Shown: piece after piece, positions 49,764 to 59,378 of the stretch
Layout: each line of letters opens with the position of its first letter
How positions within the stretch are numbered: the first letter of the stretch is position 1
The notes under the pieces: model-generated
What the model saw: the letters and a program-made list of their open reading frames with translations, nothing else
Told to the model about the DNA's origin: nothing
The model's database searches: none
Made by a program: the position numbers and the translations under genes
Source of the DNA: Occallatibacter riparius
GTDB taxonomy: Bacteria; Acidobacteriota; Terriglobia; Terriglobales; Acidobacteriaceae
Reading direction: 5' to 3'
DNA length: 64,000 nt
NCBI RefSeq assembly: GCF_025264625.1
Contig: NZ_CP093313.1
Location: 1,550,001-1,614,000 of the forward strand

Positions 49764-51572
49764 ATGGAAAAGCTCAATAGAAACAGGTATTTTGCTGGAA
49801 TTATTCTCGCTTTCTTCTTGCTTGCTTCAGGCACATCGCTCTACCTCCGCAATCAGCTTGCCGCTTCCCAGGCCGCGCCCACCGTCGGCAAGGCCATCCA
49901 GCAAATGCGAGAGCATCCCTCGGACTGGAAGACCGAAAAGGACATCTCCGGCATGATGTCCGACCTCAAGACGGACAAGGTCGCTGCAATCGGTATCTCC
50001 TCGTCCGCAGTGCTGGTCACAACCCGCACCGGCGAGCGCTACTTCGTTCTGGATGAAGGCGGAAGGGTCTCCGGCCCGATTCTGTCTGCCTATGAGAACT
50101 CTGCCCACGCGAGCTTCCCGCTTGCCCTGCTCGCTTCCCAGTCGAAGTCGTTCGAGCCGAGCGCTCTCGAGGTCGCCGTGGACGCCGCGGCTGTTGGCCT
50201 CGGCCTGGCTCTGGTGTTCGGCACGTTCTTCAGGTTGCGACGGAAGAAGCGGCCCAATCTGACGTTCAACGACGTCATCGGCGCCGAAGAGGCGAAGCAG
50301 GCCTTTGATGATGTCGTCGATTACCTTCGCAATCCCCGACGGTATGCCGACTTCGGCGCCAAGCCTCCCAAAGGGATCCTTCTGGTCGGGCCTCCGGGAG
50401 TAGGCAAGACTCGCCTCGCGCAAGCTCTGGCCGGCGAATGCAACGCTTCCTTCATCGACATCACCGGCAGCGCGTTTTCATCGCCTCTCTACGGCATGGG
50501 CATCCGGCAGGTGAAAAGTGTCTTCCGGCAGGCAAGACGGAAGGCGCCCTGCATCCTGTTCATCGACGAAATCGACGGCATCGGCAAGCGCACCGCCGTC
50601 GAGCGAGCCAGCGATGCTGAGCCCAATCGGATCATCAATCAGCTGCTGACAGAGATGGATGGGTTCCACGCTGCCAACGGCGTCATCGTGATCGGCGCGA
50701 CCAACAAACCCGACGCTCTCGATGAAGCCATGCTGCGCGAAGGACGCTTCGATCGCAAAATCCACGTCGATCTTCCCGATCTCGAAGATCGTAAGGCGCT
50801 GTTCGAGCATTACACCGGAAAGATCGCGGCCACCGATTACCTGGACGTGGAGCAGCTTGCCAGGCTGACCACGGGACTTAGTCCGGCTGCGATCGCGGCA
50901 TCCGTCAACTCCGCCGCACTCGTCGCAGCCCGCACGGGATGCTCGTCGTTGGGCATGAAGCACCTCTGTGAAGCGATCGAGATCCAGAGCATGGGTGAAG
51001 CCTCTGGGAAGGTTCTTACCGAGGCGGAACGCCGGCGCATCGCCATTCACGAGGCGGGCCACGCCATTGTTTCCGCCCATACGAATACAGGTACTCTCGA
51101 AAAGGTCACGATCCTGCCACGGGGTCCGGCGCTCGGCGTCACCCTGGTCACTCCTAATAAGGAGACGGAACTCTATCTGCGTTCCGAGCTCGAAAACCGC
51201 ATTCAGATGTACTTGGGCGGCCGCATCGCCGAGAGGCTTGTCCTCGGTGACGTCTCATCGGGAGCAGCAAGCGACCTGACCGAGGCTTCGATCCTGGCCT
51301 TCAGGATGGTGGCCGAGATGGGCATGAGCAAGGACGGGAAGTTGTTCAGCCTCGGTGCATGCCAGAAACTCGGCCTGCACACTGATCATCTGTTCTACCT
51401 CGATCAGACGCAGGAGCTTCTGAACGAGATGGAATCGCGGTGCACGCAGATGCTCGAAGAGCTCAGGCCCGCGCTCGACGAACTGGTAGAGATGCTTCTC
51501 GAACGCGAGACGGTTCCTGGCGAAGAGGTGAAGGCTCTCGTGCTTAACCTCAGTGAACCTGTTCTGGTTTGA
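49764..51572 (+). CDS. FtsH-type membrane AAA+ zinc metalloprotease
   Basis: A 602-residue membrane protease. Helix 1 spans residues 10-27, a periplasmic domain follows, and helix 2 lies near 137-156. The AAA module has Walker A GPPGVGKT (209-216) and Walker B ILFIDEIDG, with the second region of homology ATNKPDALDEAMLREGRFDR. The zinc site is HEAGH (429-433), with a later Asp in SSGAASDLTEAS. It degrades misfolded and regulatory membrane proteins in an ATP-dependent hexamer. The pore motif is unusual: LYGMG where FtsH usually has FVGVG. It is probably a second, divergent FtsH paralogue. GGAG precedes the ATG, behind a long leader. Confidence 0.93.
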   Translation: MEKLNRNRYFAGIILAFFLLASGTSLYLRNQLAASQAAPTVGKAIQQMREHPSDWKTEKDISGMMSDLKTDKVAAIGISSSAVLVTTRTGERYFVLDEGGRVSGPILSAYENSAHASFPLALLASQSKSFEPSALEVAVDAAAVGLGLALVFGTFFRLRRKKRPNLTFNDVIGAEEAKQAFDDVVDYLRNPRRYADFGAKPPKGILLVGPPGVGKTRLAQALAGECNASFIDITGSAFSSPLYGMGIRQVKSVFRQARRKAPCILFIDEIDGIGKRTAVERASDAEPNRIINQLLTEMDGFHAANGVIVIGATNKPDALDEAMLREGRFDRKIHVDLPDLEDRKALFEHYTGKIAATDYLDVEQLARLTTGLSPAAIAASVNSAALVAARTGCSSLGMKHLCEAIEIQSMGEASGKVLTEAERRRIAIHEAGHAIVSAHTNTGTLEKVTILPRGPALGVTLVTPNKETELYLRSELENRIQMYLGGRIAERLVLGDVSSGAASDLTEASILAFRMVAEMGMSKDGKLFSLGACQKLGLHTDHLFYLDQTQELLNEMESRCTQMLEELRPALDELVEMLLERETVPGEEVKALVLNLSEPVLV

Positions 51573-52364
51573 CTAAACTGCCAGGATCTTCACTCCACTG
51601 GCTGCAAACGTTCGTGCTGTCTCTTCACTGATGCCGTTATCGGTGATCAGCAGGTCGATCTCCACCGGAGCACACACCACCGCGGGGCTGACCAGGCCCA
51701 TTTTGCTTGAGTCAGCCACTACGATCAGCTGTCGCGCCTGACGGGCCATGACCCGAAAGACCGCTGCCTCGTCCGGCTGGATGAGAGTAGCCCCGCGTTC
51801 AGCATCGACACCTGTTGCGCTGAGGAATAAGCGATCCATAACCACATGCGCAAGTGACTCGATGGCCGTTGGGCCTACGAGCGAGAATGCACCGGCCCAG
51901 CGCAGCGTTCCGCCTGTCAGGGTAGTGTGAAGCTTGTTGCTGGAACTCAGTTCCATGCCAATGTTCACGGCATTTGTAATGACGTTGATGTTCTTCCGGT
52001 GCAACAGCTGACGGGCTACCAATGTTGTGGTGGTTCCTGCGGAGAAGCCAATGGTTTCGTTTTCCTGCACCAGCGCCGCGGCCGCGCGCGCAATCCGCTG
52101 CTTCTCGGATGCAAACCGGTCTTCGCGCACTTGGAAGGAAGCATCGAAGCGGAACGGCTCATACACGGGATTTCCATTGCCGGCCAGCATCGCACCGCCA
52201 AGCGTGCGGTGCACCAGCCCCCGCGCCTCTAGGCGAACGAGGTCCCGGCGAATACTAGCCGGAGACGTACCAAGTGCGGATGTCAGTTCCTCGACTGAGG
52301 CTCTTCCGTGGCTCAGCAGCAGCCGCAGAATCTCCTTGGCGCGTTTGTCCGTATTGATAGACAT
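51573..52364 (-). CDS. DeoR/GlpR-family transcriptional repressor
   Basis: A 263-residue sugar-metabolism regulator. The N-terminal HTH is VEELTSALGTSPASIRRDLV, followed by RLEARGLVHRTLGGA, the DeoR signature. The C-terminal sugar-phosphate domain has TIGFSAGTTTTLVARQL and TDNGISEETARTF. It probably responds to a phosphorylated sugar. It is last in the operon TonB receptor - CutC - regulator, 65 bases after cutC, and likely controls that operon and the divergent amidase. Its stop abuts the convergent protease gene with no gap. Confidence 0.93.
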   Translation of the reverse strand: MSINTDKRAKEILRLLLSHGRASVEELTSALGTSPASIRRDLVRLEARGLVHRTLGGAMLAGNGNPVYEPFRFDASFQVREDRFASEKQRIARAAAALVQENETIGFSAGTTTTLVARQLLHRKNINVITNAVNIGMELSSSNKLHTTLTGGTLRWAGAFSLVGPTAIESLAHVVMDRLFLSATGVDAERGATLIQPDEAAVFRVMARQARQLIVVADSSKMGLVSPAVVCAPVEIDLLITDNGISEETARTFAASGVKILAV

Positions 52365-52429
52365 AACCCTGAATGGCGCTCTCTATTTCGGGCTGTTTTT
52401 CAGAACATCCTACTATACGGCGCGCATGC

Positions 52430-53167
52430 TCAGCTTCGCACCGAGATTTCGCGGAGTGCAGATCGAAACGCTTCCACGTCACTCTGCTTCACCACGTAGT
52501 ATCCGGCGTCGCGCACGGTATCGGGGCCGCCGCCGCCATCGAATCCCGAGTCCTGGCCCTTCGAATTAAGCGACGTATGCATCTCGGCAATCCCGGTTCG
52601 CAAAGCGATTTCGCGCACGTTTCCAATGCGAATACCGCCGCCCGCCATGATCCGAATGCGGCCGGCCGCCTGAGCTTGCAGCGCAGCGAGAGAATCCAGA
52701 TTGTTCATCGCATCTGAGGGGCCGCCCGCGGTGAGCAGCCGATCGGCCCCGCATGCGATCACATCTTCAAGCGCGTCGGAGAGGTTTTGCGAGGCGTCGA
52801 ATGCGCGATGAAATGTCACTTCCATCGGACGCGCCAGTTCGATGAGTTCGGTGGTATGCGGCCGGTCGATCGTGCCGTCTTCATTCAACAGCCCAAGAAC
52901 CACGCCATTCACGCCCCGAGTCTTCGCTGCGGAGATATCGCTGCGCATGACTTCCAGTTCAGGTTCGGAATAGACGAACGAGCCGCCGCGAGGGCGAATG
53001 ATTACGAAGACGTCGATATCCACGCATCTTCTTACGATGTCGATGAGACCTACACTCGGCGTGATCCCATCTTCACTCAATGCGCTGCAGAGTTCGATCC
53101 GCTCCGCGCCTCCTTTGGCAGCAGCGATCGATGACTCGACGGAATCCACACATACTTCGAGTTTCAT
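52430..53167 (-). CDS. cutC: CutC family protein
   Basis: A 245-residue TIM-barrel protein of the CutC family. LEVCVDSVESSIAAAKGGAE and RIELCSALSEDGITPS at the N-terminus, VFVIIRPRGGSFVYS, VTFHRAFDASQNL and ADRLLTAGGPSDAM are the family blocks. It was named for copper tolerance, but that role is disputed; in sugar operons it often sits with glycan-degradation genes. It is 63 bases downstream of a TonB-dependent receptor and upstream of a DeoR regulator. A role in glycan handling therefore seems at least as likely as copper homeostasis. Confidence 0.93.
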   Translation of the reverse strand: MKLEVCVDSVESSIAAAKGGAERIELCSALSEDGITPSVGLIDIVRRCVDIDVFVIIRPRGGSFVYSEPELEVMRSDISAAKTRGVNGVVLGLLNEDGTIDRPHTTELIELARPMEVTFHRAFDASQNLSDALEDVIACGADRLLTAGGPSDAMNNLDSLAALQAQAAGRIRIMAGGGIRIGNVREIALRTGIAEMHTSLNSKGQDSGFDGGGGPDTVRDAGYYVVKQSDVEAFRSALREISVRS

Positions 53168-53230
53168 GACCGCTGCGCCTCGGGGGTCTTGGATGACGAC
53201 AGAGCGGACGAGCCACTCTGTCGATTCGGT

Positions 53231-56200
53231 TCAGAACGTGTAATGCGCCGAGAACTGCAGATGGCGTTCGTTAGAACGAATCGAATTCTGCTGCACGATC
53301 TGTCCAAAGGTCTTGTCGTCGATGCCGGTGGCAGGATTGCCGTAGCTCACGATGTTGAATGCGTTGAAAGCATCAAACCGGAAACCCAGATAGTGCTCAT
53401 GCACAATGCGGAAGTCCTTCATCATCGACATGTCCACGTTGTGGAAGCCCGGGCCTCGCACCGACCCGTTGCGGGATGTACCGAAGGTGTTCTGCGCCGG
53501 GGCACCGAAGGCGCACACGCCGTTGTCAGAACCGGCGGTCCTGCAGGGCTGCGCCGAAGGATCGTCGCCGAACCAGTTACTCAGCGTGCGGTGGCGAATG
53601 TGCAGCGGACGATACTGATTCGCGCGCTCTTGACCGTAGCTCAGGGTGTTGTTGCTGATCCCGGTCGTGACGGTCTGCGGGAAGCCGCTGTAGGACATGA
53701 CGGCCGTGGCGATTCTCCATCCTCCCGCAATCTCATCGATTACGCGGTTGGTGTTGGCGAGATAGCGTTTGCCGTGGCCGACCGGCAGGGCATATACAGC
53801 CGTGGCCGTGAGGTTATGCGTGAGGTCGTAGCCGGCCGGGCCGTAGTCCGCGCCGCTGTCGTAGTAATTCTGGAATGCACCGCTGTAGCCGTTGACGTTT
53901 AGCGCATAGTTGCCAAGGCTGTTCGTCATTGCCTTGCTGTAGGTGTAGTTGACCGTGTACTCAAGGCCGGTATCGGAGACGCGCTGGCGCAGGATGGCCT
54001 GGAGCGCGTTGTAGTTCATCATGGCGCGCGACTCAGTCACCAACAGAGGATTGGAGCAGATCTGCGTGGCAGCTGCCGTCTGGCATCCGATGTAGGCGTT
54101 GTTATAGTAGGGCGCCGAGGTCGCATCGCCCGGAATCCTGTACTGGTTAATGTTGCCGTAGTCTTCAATGTGCTGCCCGCTCTCACCCACATAGCCGGCC
54201 TGCAGCGACAGCAGATGCGTCAGTGCATATTCCAGCGTCAGGTTGTAGTTGTGGATGTAGGCCGGCTGCATGTTCTGCGGGTACACGTTGTAGGTACCGC
54301 CTGACTGTGCTGACTGCGCAAAGGCGTTCTGCGTGTTGAGCGGTTGCGTAATCGAGTCAGAAGTCGGCTGTATGATGCTCACGTTCATGGCCTGGATGAA
54401 GGGCGTGATCGACGTGAGGCGTTGGTTCGACGAGTTGCCTTCAAAGAAGCTGGTGGCGTTGTATCCGCCGCGCAAAACAGCTCGCGGATTAAATTGATAC
54501 GCGAAGCCAAATCGCGGCATGAACTGATGGAAGTTCCAGTCGTAACAGCCGGGGTTCTTGCAGACTCCGGATCCTGCCGGCGCCCCCGCTGGAACTGCGT
54601 GCGCGTAGATGACCTGTCCGGTCGCCTCGTCTATGTTCCCGGTCTTGTTGTTCATTTCCACCCACGGCTGATCAAGTTCGTACCGGAAGCCGTAGTTAAT
54701 GGTGAGCTCGGGAGTCAGCTTGAAGTCGTCGTTGAAGTAGATGCCGGTGCGCCACTGGCGCTGGCCTACGTTGACACTGGCGAAGGTAACGGCAGCTGCG
54801 CTGATGCGGTCGAGCACAAAATCGGCTCCGCCGTATCCGGACTCGGTGTTGGCGCCTGTCACGTCCTTGGTGAAGTTGCCGTTATAGGTGAGCTGCCCCA
54901 GGTAGCCGTTATTGTTGGCCGTCGGGTAGTTGTTCTGATAGCGAAGCATCGAGAGGCCGAAGGTGAAGTAGTGGCGGCTCTTCTGCCAGCTCAGTGCATC
55001 GATGTAGCTGTAGGTGTTGTCGATGAGGCCACCGCCATACACCGGATTGCCGCCGGCAAAGATACCGCCCGAGATGTTCTGGCCTGAGTAGCCAGGCAGC
55101 GTCTGATTCGGGAAGTTGATGCCGACCTTCTGATTGCCGCTGGTGCCAAACTGCCCCGTTGAATCGACTGAGAAGTTCTGCGCCCATTCCGTCCGCGTGA
55201 AGCCGATACGTAGCGAGTTGAGAAGATTGGGCGAGAAGGTGTGCACCCAGTTGGCGCCGCCGAGCTTCGTGGGATAGAGGTTCGGCCCACTGAAGCTGAT
55301 GGGCAGCACGGGCGTCGTTCCGTCATAGGCGGTAGAAATGGCAAAGAAGCTCGACAGCTTATCGCGCTGGCTGATCTGGTAATCGACCTTGATGTCCCCC
55401 TGGTTGTTGGCCTTGAAGCTGCGGGTGTGCGCCTGGTAGTTGTTCGCCGCGATCCCATCAGTGGGAGTCGCGTTCGGCTCAGGATAGAGATCCTGGTGGG
55501 CAATCAGGTATTGCGCCACTGGGTTGACAATCGGAACACCCATGTTGCCGGCATACGGCTGGTTGTTGTTCAACGGGTCATAGAGCTGAATGGGCTTGGT
55601 CCCGGTGAGGAGCTCAGAAAAATCTCCACTGCGCATTCTCTGCGTCAACACGCTTACCGTGCCGATGCCACCCGTGTGATAGCGGGAGCCAAGATAATCC
55701 ACGAAGAAGAAGAGCTTGTTGCGGAAGATGGGACCGCCGAAAGTGCCGCCAAACTGGTCCTGCGAGTAAGGATTGATAGGAACCACCGGCGTCTGGTTCC
55801 CGTTCTGCCAGCTGTTCGCATTCAATCGGTAGTCCTGCACATATCCATACGCCGAACCATGAAACTGGTTGGTGCCGCTCTTCAGTACGCTCACCACGCC
55901 CGCGCCATTCACGTTGCCAAACTCGGCCGGCGTGTTAGCTGTCAGCACTTTCACTTCGCCCAGAGCCGCTGGCGCCGGGCTATACGAGATCAGGTTGTTG
56001 AAGGTCTCGTTCATGTCGATGCCTTCAAGCGTGTAGTTATTGGCCTGCGCGCGGTTTCCGTTCATGTTCACGGAGTCGCTGTAATACGTGCTGCGCTCGA
56101 TGGAGTTTGTGCCCGTGTTGCCAAAGGTGCTGGCGGCACCGGGCACGTAGAGCGTGAGTGCGCTGAAGTCCAGGCTCTTGAGCGGGAAATTCGAGATCGT

Positions 56201-56653
56201 GTTCTCAGTGAAAGTGCCGCTCAACGTGTAGTCGCTGGTGTTCAGGATCGGGGTCGCAGCCGTGACCTCCATGGTGGTCGATTCAGCTCCGACGGACAAC
56301 TTGACGTTGAAGGTGGCCGTCTGCAGGGCCTCGAGCGTGAATGCCGGAATCGATGACTTGGCAAATCCCTGAGCCGTTATCGTCTCCACGTATTGCCCTA
56401 TCGGGAGATACTCGATTCGATAGGAGCCCGCATCGTTGGTGGTGGCCGATGTTTCGACGCCGGTGCTGAGGTTACGCGCGACGACATGAGCCCCATTGAT
56501 CACGGCGCCGCTGGGGTCGGTGACGGTGCCGGTGATCGAGGCAGTCACGGACTGCGCCATTGCAGCAGACAGGCTGAACAGAAGCGCCATGGCGGCTCCG
56601 ATCATCCTGAGAAGTTGACCTGCCTTCATTCGTCTCATTTGCGTTTGCCTCAC
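53231..56653 (-). CDS. TonB-dependent receptor with carboxypeptidase-like N-domain (Oar-like)
   Basis: A 1140-residue outer-membrane protein. A signal peptide (MIGAAMALLFSLSAAMAQ) is followed by a carboxypeptidase regulatory-like domain (ITGTVTDPSGAVINGAHVVA; AGSYRIEYLPIGQYVETIT). A plug region precedes a large beta-barrel with many aromatic-rich strands, ending in SAHYTF with a terminal Phe, as outer-membrane barrels do. Such Oar/SusC-like receptors import large glycans or peptides using TonB energy. It heads the receptor-cutC-deoR operon and is divergent from a secreted PNGase A-like amidase, so the substrate may be N-glycans or glycopeptides. An ATG a few codons downstream (MRRMKAG) is an alternative start. 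Confidence 0.93.
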   Translation of the reverse strand: MRQTQMRRMKAGQLLRMIGAAMALLFSLSAAMAQSVTASITGTVTDPSGAVINGAHVVARNLSTGVETSATTNDAGSYRIEYLPIGQYVETITAQGFAKSSIPAFTLEALQTATFNVKLSVGAESTTMEVTAATPILNTSDYTLSGTFTENTISNFPLKSLDFSALTLYVPGAASTFGNTGTNSIERSTYYSDSVNMNGNRAQANNYTLEGIDMNETFNNLISYSPAPAALGEVKVLTANTPAEFGNVNGAGVVSVLKSGTNQFHGSAYGYVQDYRLNANSWQNGNQTPVVPINPYSQDQFGGTFGGPIFRNKLFFFVDYLGSRYHTGGIGTVSVLTQRMRSGDFSELLTGTKPIQLYDPLNNNQPYAGNMGVPIVNPVAQYLIAHQDLYPEPNATPTDGIAANNYQAHTRSFKANNQGDIKVDYQISQRDKLSSFFAISTAYDGTTPVLPISFSGPNLYPTKLGGANWVHTFSPNLLNSLRIGFTRTEWAQNFSVDSTGQFGTSGNQKVGINFPNQTLPGYSGQNISGGIFAGGNPVYGGGLIDNTYSYIDALSWQKSRHYFTFGLSMLRYQNNYPTANNNGYLGQLTYNGNFTKDVTGANTESGYGGADFVLDRISAAAVTFASVNVGQRQWRTGIYFNDDFKLTPELTINYGFRYELDQPWVEMNNKTGNIDEATGQVIYAHAVPAGAPAGSGVCKNPGCYDWNFHQFMPRFGFAYQFNPRAVLRGGYNATSFFEGNSSNQRLTSITPFIQAMNVSIIQPTSDSITQPLNTQNAFAQSAQSGGTYNVYPQNMQPAYIHNYNLTLEYALTHLLSLQAGYVGESGQHIEDYGNINQYRIPGDATSAPYYNNAYIGCQTAAATQICSNPLLVTESRAMMNYNALQAILRQRVSDTGLEYTVNYTYSKAMTNSLGNYALNVNGYSGAFQNYYDSGADYGPAGYDLTHNLTATAVYALPVGHGKRYLANTNRVIDEIAGGWRIATAVMSYSGFPQTVTTGISNNTLSYGQERANQYRPLHIRHRTLSNWFGDDPSAQPCRTAGSDNGVCAFGAPAQNTFGTSRNGSVRGPGFHNVDMSMMKDFRIVHEHYLGFRFDAFNAFNIVSYGNPATGIDDKTFGQIVQQNSIRSNERHLQFSAHYTF

Positions 56654-57040
56654 TGAAATTGGTTTGACATTGGGGTCCGGCTCTGGGAACAGCCGTTAAG
56701 GTCTACGCGAGGCAGATTACGCTGCCAAGATCTGAATAGTCCATGAAAAAGTGATCAAGATAATCAATTTTGTGAACAGAACAAACAATGAAACCACCCT
56801 CCTTGGGGCAATGTAAGCCTCAGGACCTGCATGCGTTTGCGCCCACAGATTGGATCGAAGTAGCCGCGCTGACAATGACTGGAGCCAATTCTTCGATCAC
56901 GGTCAAGTGCGTTTAACTGCTAAGAATTTCGCGCACGGAATTCCAAAAACTGATTGAAATAATCATTTTTCTCGATACATCGAGCCTGCAAGTCATGTAT
57001 ATTGGGCGGCATCTTTGGAAGGCCCCGAAAGGAAATCGCC
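56654..57040. other. Divergent promoter region with a repeated 12-mer
   Basis: This 387-bp AT-rich gap separates the TonB receptor and amidase genes. ATAATCAATTTT (56760-56771) and ATAATCATTTTT (56959-56970) are near-identical 12-mers, one about 107 bases before the receptor start and one about 70 bases before the amidase start. They may be sites for the DeoR regulator. AAAGGA precedes the amidase ATG. Confidence 0.45.
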
Positions 57041-58759
57041 ATGACAGCAACGTCTTCCCCCAGGACATGGCTGGCCGGATTGGCCACCCTGCTCTCGTTT
57101 GCGTGCGCAACAGCGGCCCTCGCTCAAGTGGTAGTAGTGCCGCCAACCCCGCAGATCGGCTCGTCAAACCCCATCACCGCCGAACCGCCGGTTTCCCGTC
57201 CGCACACCACTCCGTGCGTCGTGCCGCTGTTCAACAATCTCGCCTTTGCCGATTTCACGCTGAAAACGTTCAGCTACGCGCCGCCGTCCGCATGTCCCGG
57301 CCCCTGGGCCAAGGTCGTCTTCACGGCCGATTTCACCGTAACCGCAGGCCGTCAGTTCGATCGCACCGCCGCCTTCTATCTGGGCCACGCCAACATCTAC
57401 TACGGCACCACCGCTGAACCGCGCAAAACCCTCAGCCCCTCATGGCATGTGGAAAGCGATGTGACCGACCTGTCCGCCATCTTCGCGTCTCCGCAGACCG
57501 GCGAAGCCAACATCGGCAACTTCGTAGGCGTTTCCGGTGGCGTGACCTACAACGGCATCATCTACGCCAACGCTGCGCTCGAGTTCTACCCGGCCGGCGG
57601 CGGTGCTGGGGCTCCCGTCACGCCCGACATCGTCGTCCCCGTCAATGGAGGCGGTGGAGATGCAGGCACGCTCAACACCACCTCCGATACCATCTCGCAG
57701 ACGCTGAACCTGCCCACGAATGTGGAGCGCGTCTATCTCGACGTAATCGCACAGAGCCAGTCCAACGATGAGTTCTGGTATTTCTGCGTGCCCAACGACC
57801 AGACCTCCAACCTGGAGAGCTGCGGCAACACCGCATTCCGCGAGACAGAAATCTGGATCGATGGACAGCCCGCCGGCGTTGCGCCTGTTTACCCGTGGAT
57901 CTACACCGGCGGCATCGATCCCTATCTATGGGAACCTATTCCCGGTGTGCAGACGCTTAACTTTAAGCCCTATCGAGTCGACCTTACGCCGTTCGCAGGT
58001 GTTCTCTCCGACGGCGGCACCCACACCGTCGCGGTCAGCGTGTATAACGCGAACAGCTACTTCCTCGCTACCGCCAACCTTCTCGCCTATTTGGATCACG
58101 GCATTGCGAAGGTCTCCGGCGGCTTGCTCAAGAACACTTTGAGCATGGCTCCTACGCCGACTGTAGATGAAGAGATCTCCACCGGCGCAGGCCCCACTTA
58201 CACGGGCACCGTCACCGTCGGCTCAAAACGAAACTTCGAGATCAGTGGCTACATCAACACCTCGCACGGCCGCGTCGAAACCACAATCAACCAGACCGTC
58301 GGCTTCCTGAGCAAGCAGCAGTTCGACGTCAACGCGAACACCGACATCCAGAACGCGCAACAACTCACGACCGTAGACTCGCGAACCAACGTACGCGGCG
58401 GTATCAACTCGGGCGTTGTGGAGCAACATTTCTCCTATCCGCTCGCCATCAACTACTCATTCCTCGTCAACGCAGACGGCAGCTTCAGCCAGACCACAAC
58501 CAGCGACCAGCAGGACCTCATTCGTGAGGTCAACAACACTGGCTGGGGTCCGGCATCCGTAAGGAACCTGAGCAACGAGGTTCACGCCACCGACACGCTC
58601 AAATGGGACTCAAGCGGGAGCTTCCTCGGACCGACAGGCAGCAAGACCACGCAGACCTACCGCCTTCAGACCTCGAAAGGCCAGTGCTGGGATCGCACAA
58701 TCACTGCGGCTGCTCAGGTGCTGACCTCCGTCACCGACGGCCCCGGCTGCAAACACTAG
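57041..58759 (+). CDS. Secreted PNGase A-like amidase (N-glycan releasing)
   Basis: A 572-residue exported protein with signal peptide WLAGLATLLSFACATAALAQ. It follows the plant/fungal peptide-N4-(N-acetyl-beta-glucosaminyl)asparagine amidase A pattern: KVVFTADFTVTAGRQFDRTA, then AFYLGHANIYYGTTAEP with LSPSWHVESDVTDLSAIF. NDEFWYFCVPND and RVDLTPFAGVLSDGGTHTV follow in the expected order. Such enzymes cut N-glycans from glycoproteins; an acid-active member is known from Terriglobus. The ATG at 57041 is chosen for its AAAGGA site and signal peptide. It is divergent from the TonB receptor operon, which suggests release and uptake of glycans. Catalytic residues cannot be assigned with certainty. 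Confidence 0.85.
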   Translation: MTATSSPRTWLAGLATLLSFACATAALAQVVVVPPTPQIGSSNPITAEPPVSRPHTTPCVVPLFNNLAFADFTLKTFSYAPPSACPGPWAKVVFTADFTVTAGRQFDRTAAFYLGHANIYYGTTAEPRKTLSPSWHVESDVTDLSAIFASPQTGEANIGNFVGVSGGVTYNGIIYANAALEFYPAGGGAGAPVTPDIVVPVNGGGGDAGTLNTTSDTISQTLNLPTNVERVYLDVIAQSQSNDEFWYFCVPNDQTSNLESCGNTAFRETEIWIDGQPAGVAPVYPWIYTGGIDPYLWEPIPGVQTLNFKPYRVDLTPFAGVLSDGGTHTVAVSVYNANSYFLATANLLAYLDHGIAKVSGGLLKNTLSMAPTPTVDEEISTGAGPTYTGTVTVGSKRNFEISGYINTSHGRVETTINQTVGFLSKQQFDVNANTDIQNAQQLTTVDSRTNVRGGINSGVVEQHFSYPLAINYSFLVNADGSFSQTTTSDQQDLIREVNNTGWGPASVRNLSNEVHATDTLKWDSSGSFLGPTGSKTTQTYRLQTSKGQCWDRTITAAAQVLTSVTDGPGCKH

Positions 58760-59378
58760 AACGAAAGCTAAGACAAATCGAGCTGCTCGGTGCGGGACGC
58801 CTTGGCATAATGCCACGGACCGCACCGCGGCACGACCAGCCCGGAAAAGGATGCCAAGTTGTGCGAGAACGATGCGGGCGGTAAAACTCGCCCTTCTGTT
58901 TTGCCGCCTATCGCGAAGCCGGGCAACTGAGCGCTTACACGCCGATCAGGTGCTTAGAGGGTAAAGCGAGCTGTTAAATACCTGATAATAATGACCCCAT
59001 GCAGAGGTTGGACATAGGAGAGGTCGTTGGTTCTAATCCAATCGGGCCCACCATTATTCAGAAGATGATTTGAGGGGCTAGGGTACCATTCGCTGCTCCC
59101 TAACCGTGAGAACCCCTCTATCTGATATCGACTCAACGGGGAGACCCACCAAACTCCTTGGCTGTCAGCGGGCTCATTCCTGGATTTGCTTACGAGGACT
59201 TTTCACCGTAACCTAAGGAAACTAAGACGCAGATTTTCGAATTTTGCGGCTACTCCAGGGCGCGTGTGCTTAGCCTTATGAATGTGGGCGCCTCGAACAT
59301 GGCTAGGCGAGCAGAATCGGCCGGTAGGTCTTTATACTTAATCTGCACCACCCGGGTGCACAGCAGGTTTTTCAATCG
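58760..59378. other. Non-coding region with tRNA remnant, 619 bp
   Basis: No credible gene lies between the amidase and the Wzz gene. It contains a tRNA 3' remnant (59001-59053). A palindrome CACCCGGGTG lies near 59350, just before the Wzz gene. Composition is mixed. The promoter for the polysaccharide operon should lie at 59200-59370. Short frames here are not convincing. Confidence 0.5.
59001..59053 (+). pseudogene. 3' end of a tRNA (T-arm, acceptor strand and CCA) without 5' half
   Basis: GTTGG-TTCTAAT-CCAAT (59026-59042) is a T-arm with stem and loop of correct size. CGGGCCC (59043-59049), discriminator A and encoded CCA follow at exact tRNA spacing. AGGTC before it fits the variable loop. 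The matching 5' acceptor strand GGGCCCG and a D-arm are absent upstream, and no proper anticodon arm forms. Such 3' fragments are left by integrases that use tRNA genes as attachment sites. Confidence 0.5.

Noticed and set aside
55241-56356. Open frame of 371 codons on the plus strand inside the TonB receptor gene
   Set aside because: Antisense shadow of the receptor with no recognisable domain and no ribosome site.
58954-59136. Small minus-strand frame reading PDWIRTNDL
   Set aside because: This peptide is a known spurious translation opposite tRNA 3' ends; the DNA is explained by the tRNA remnant.
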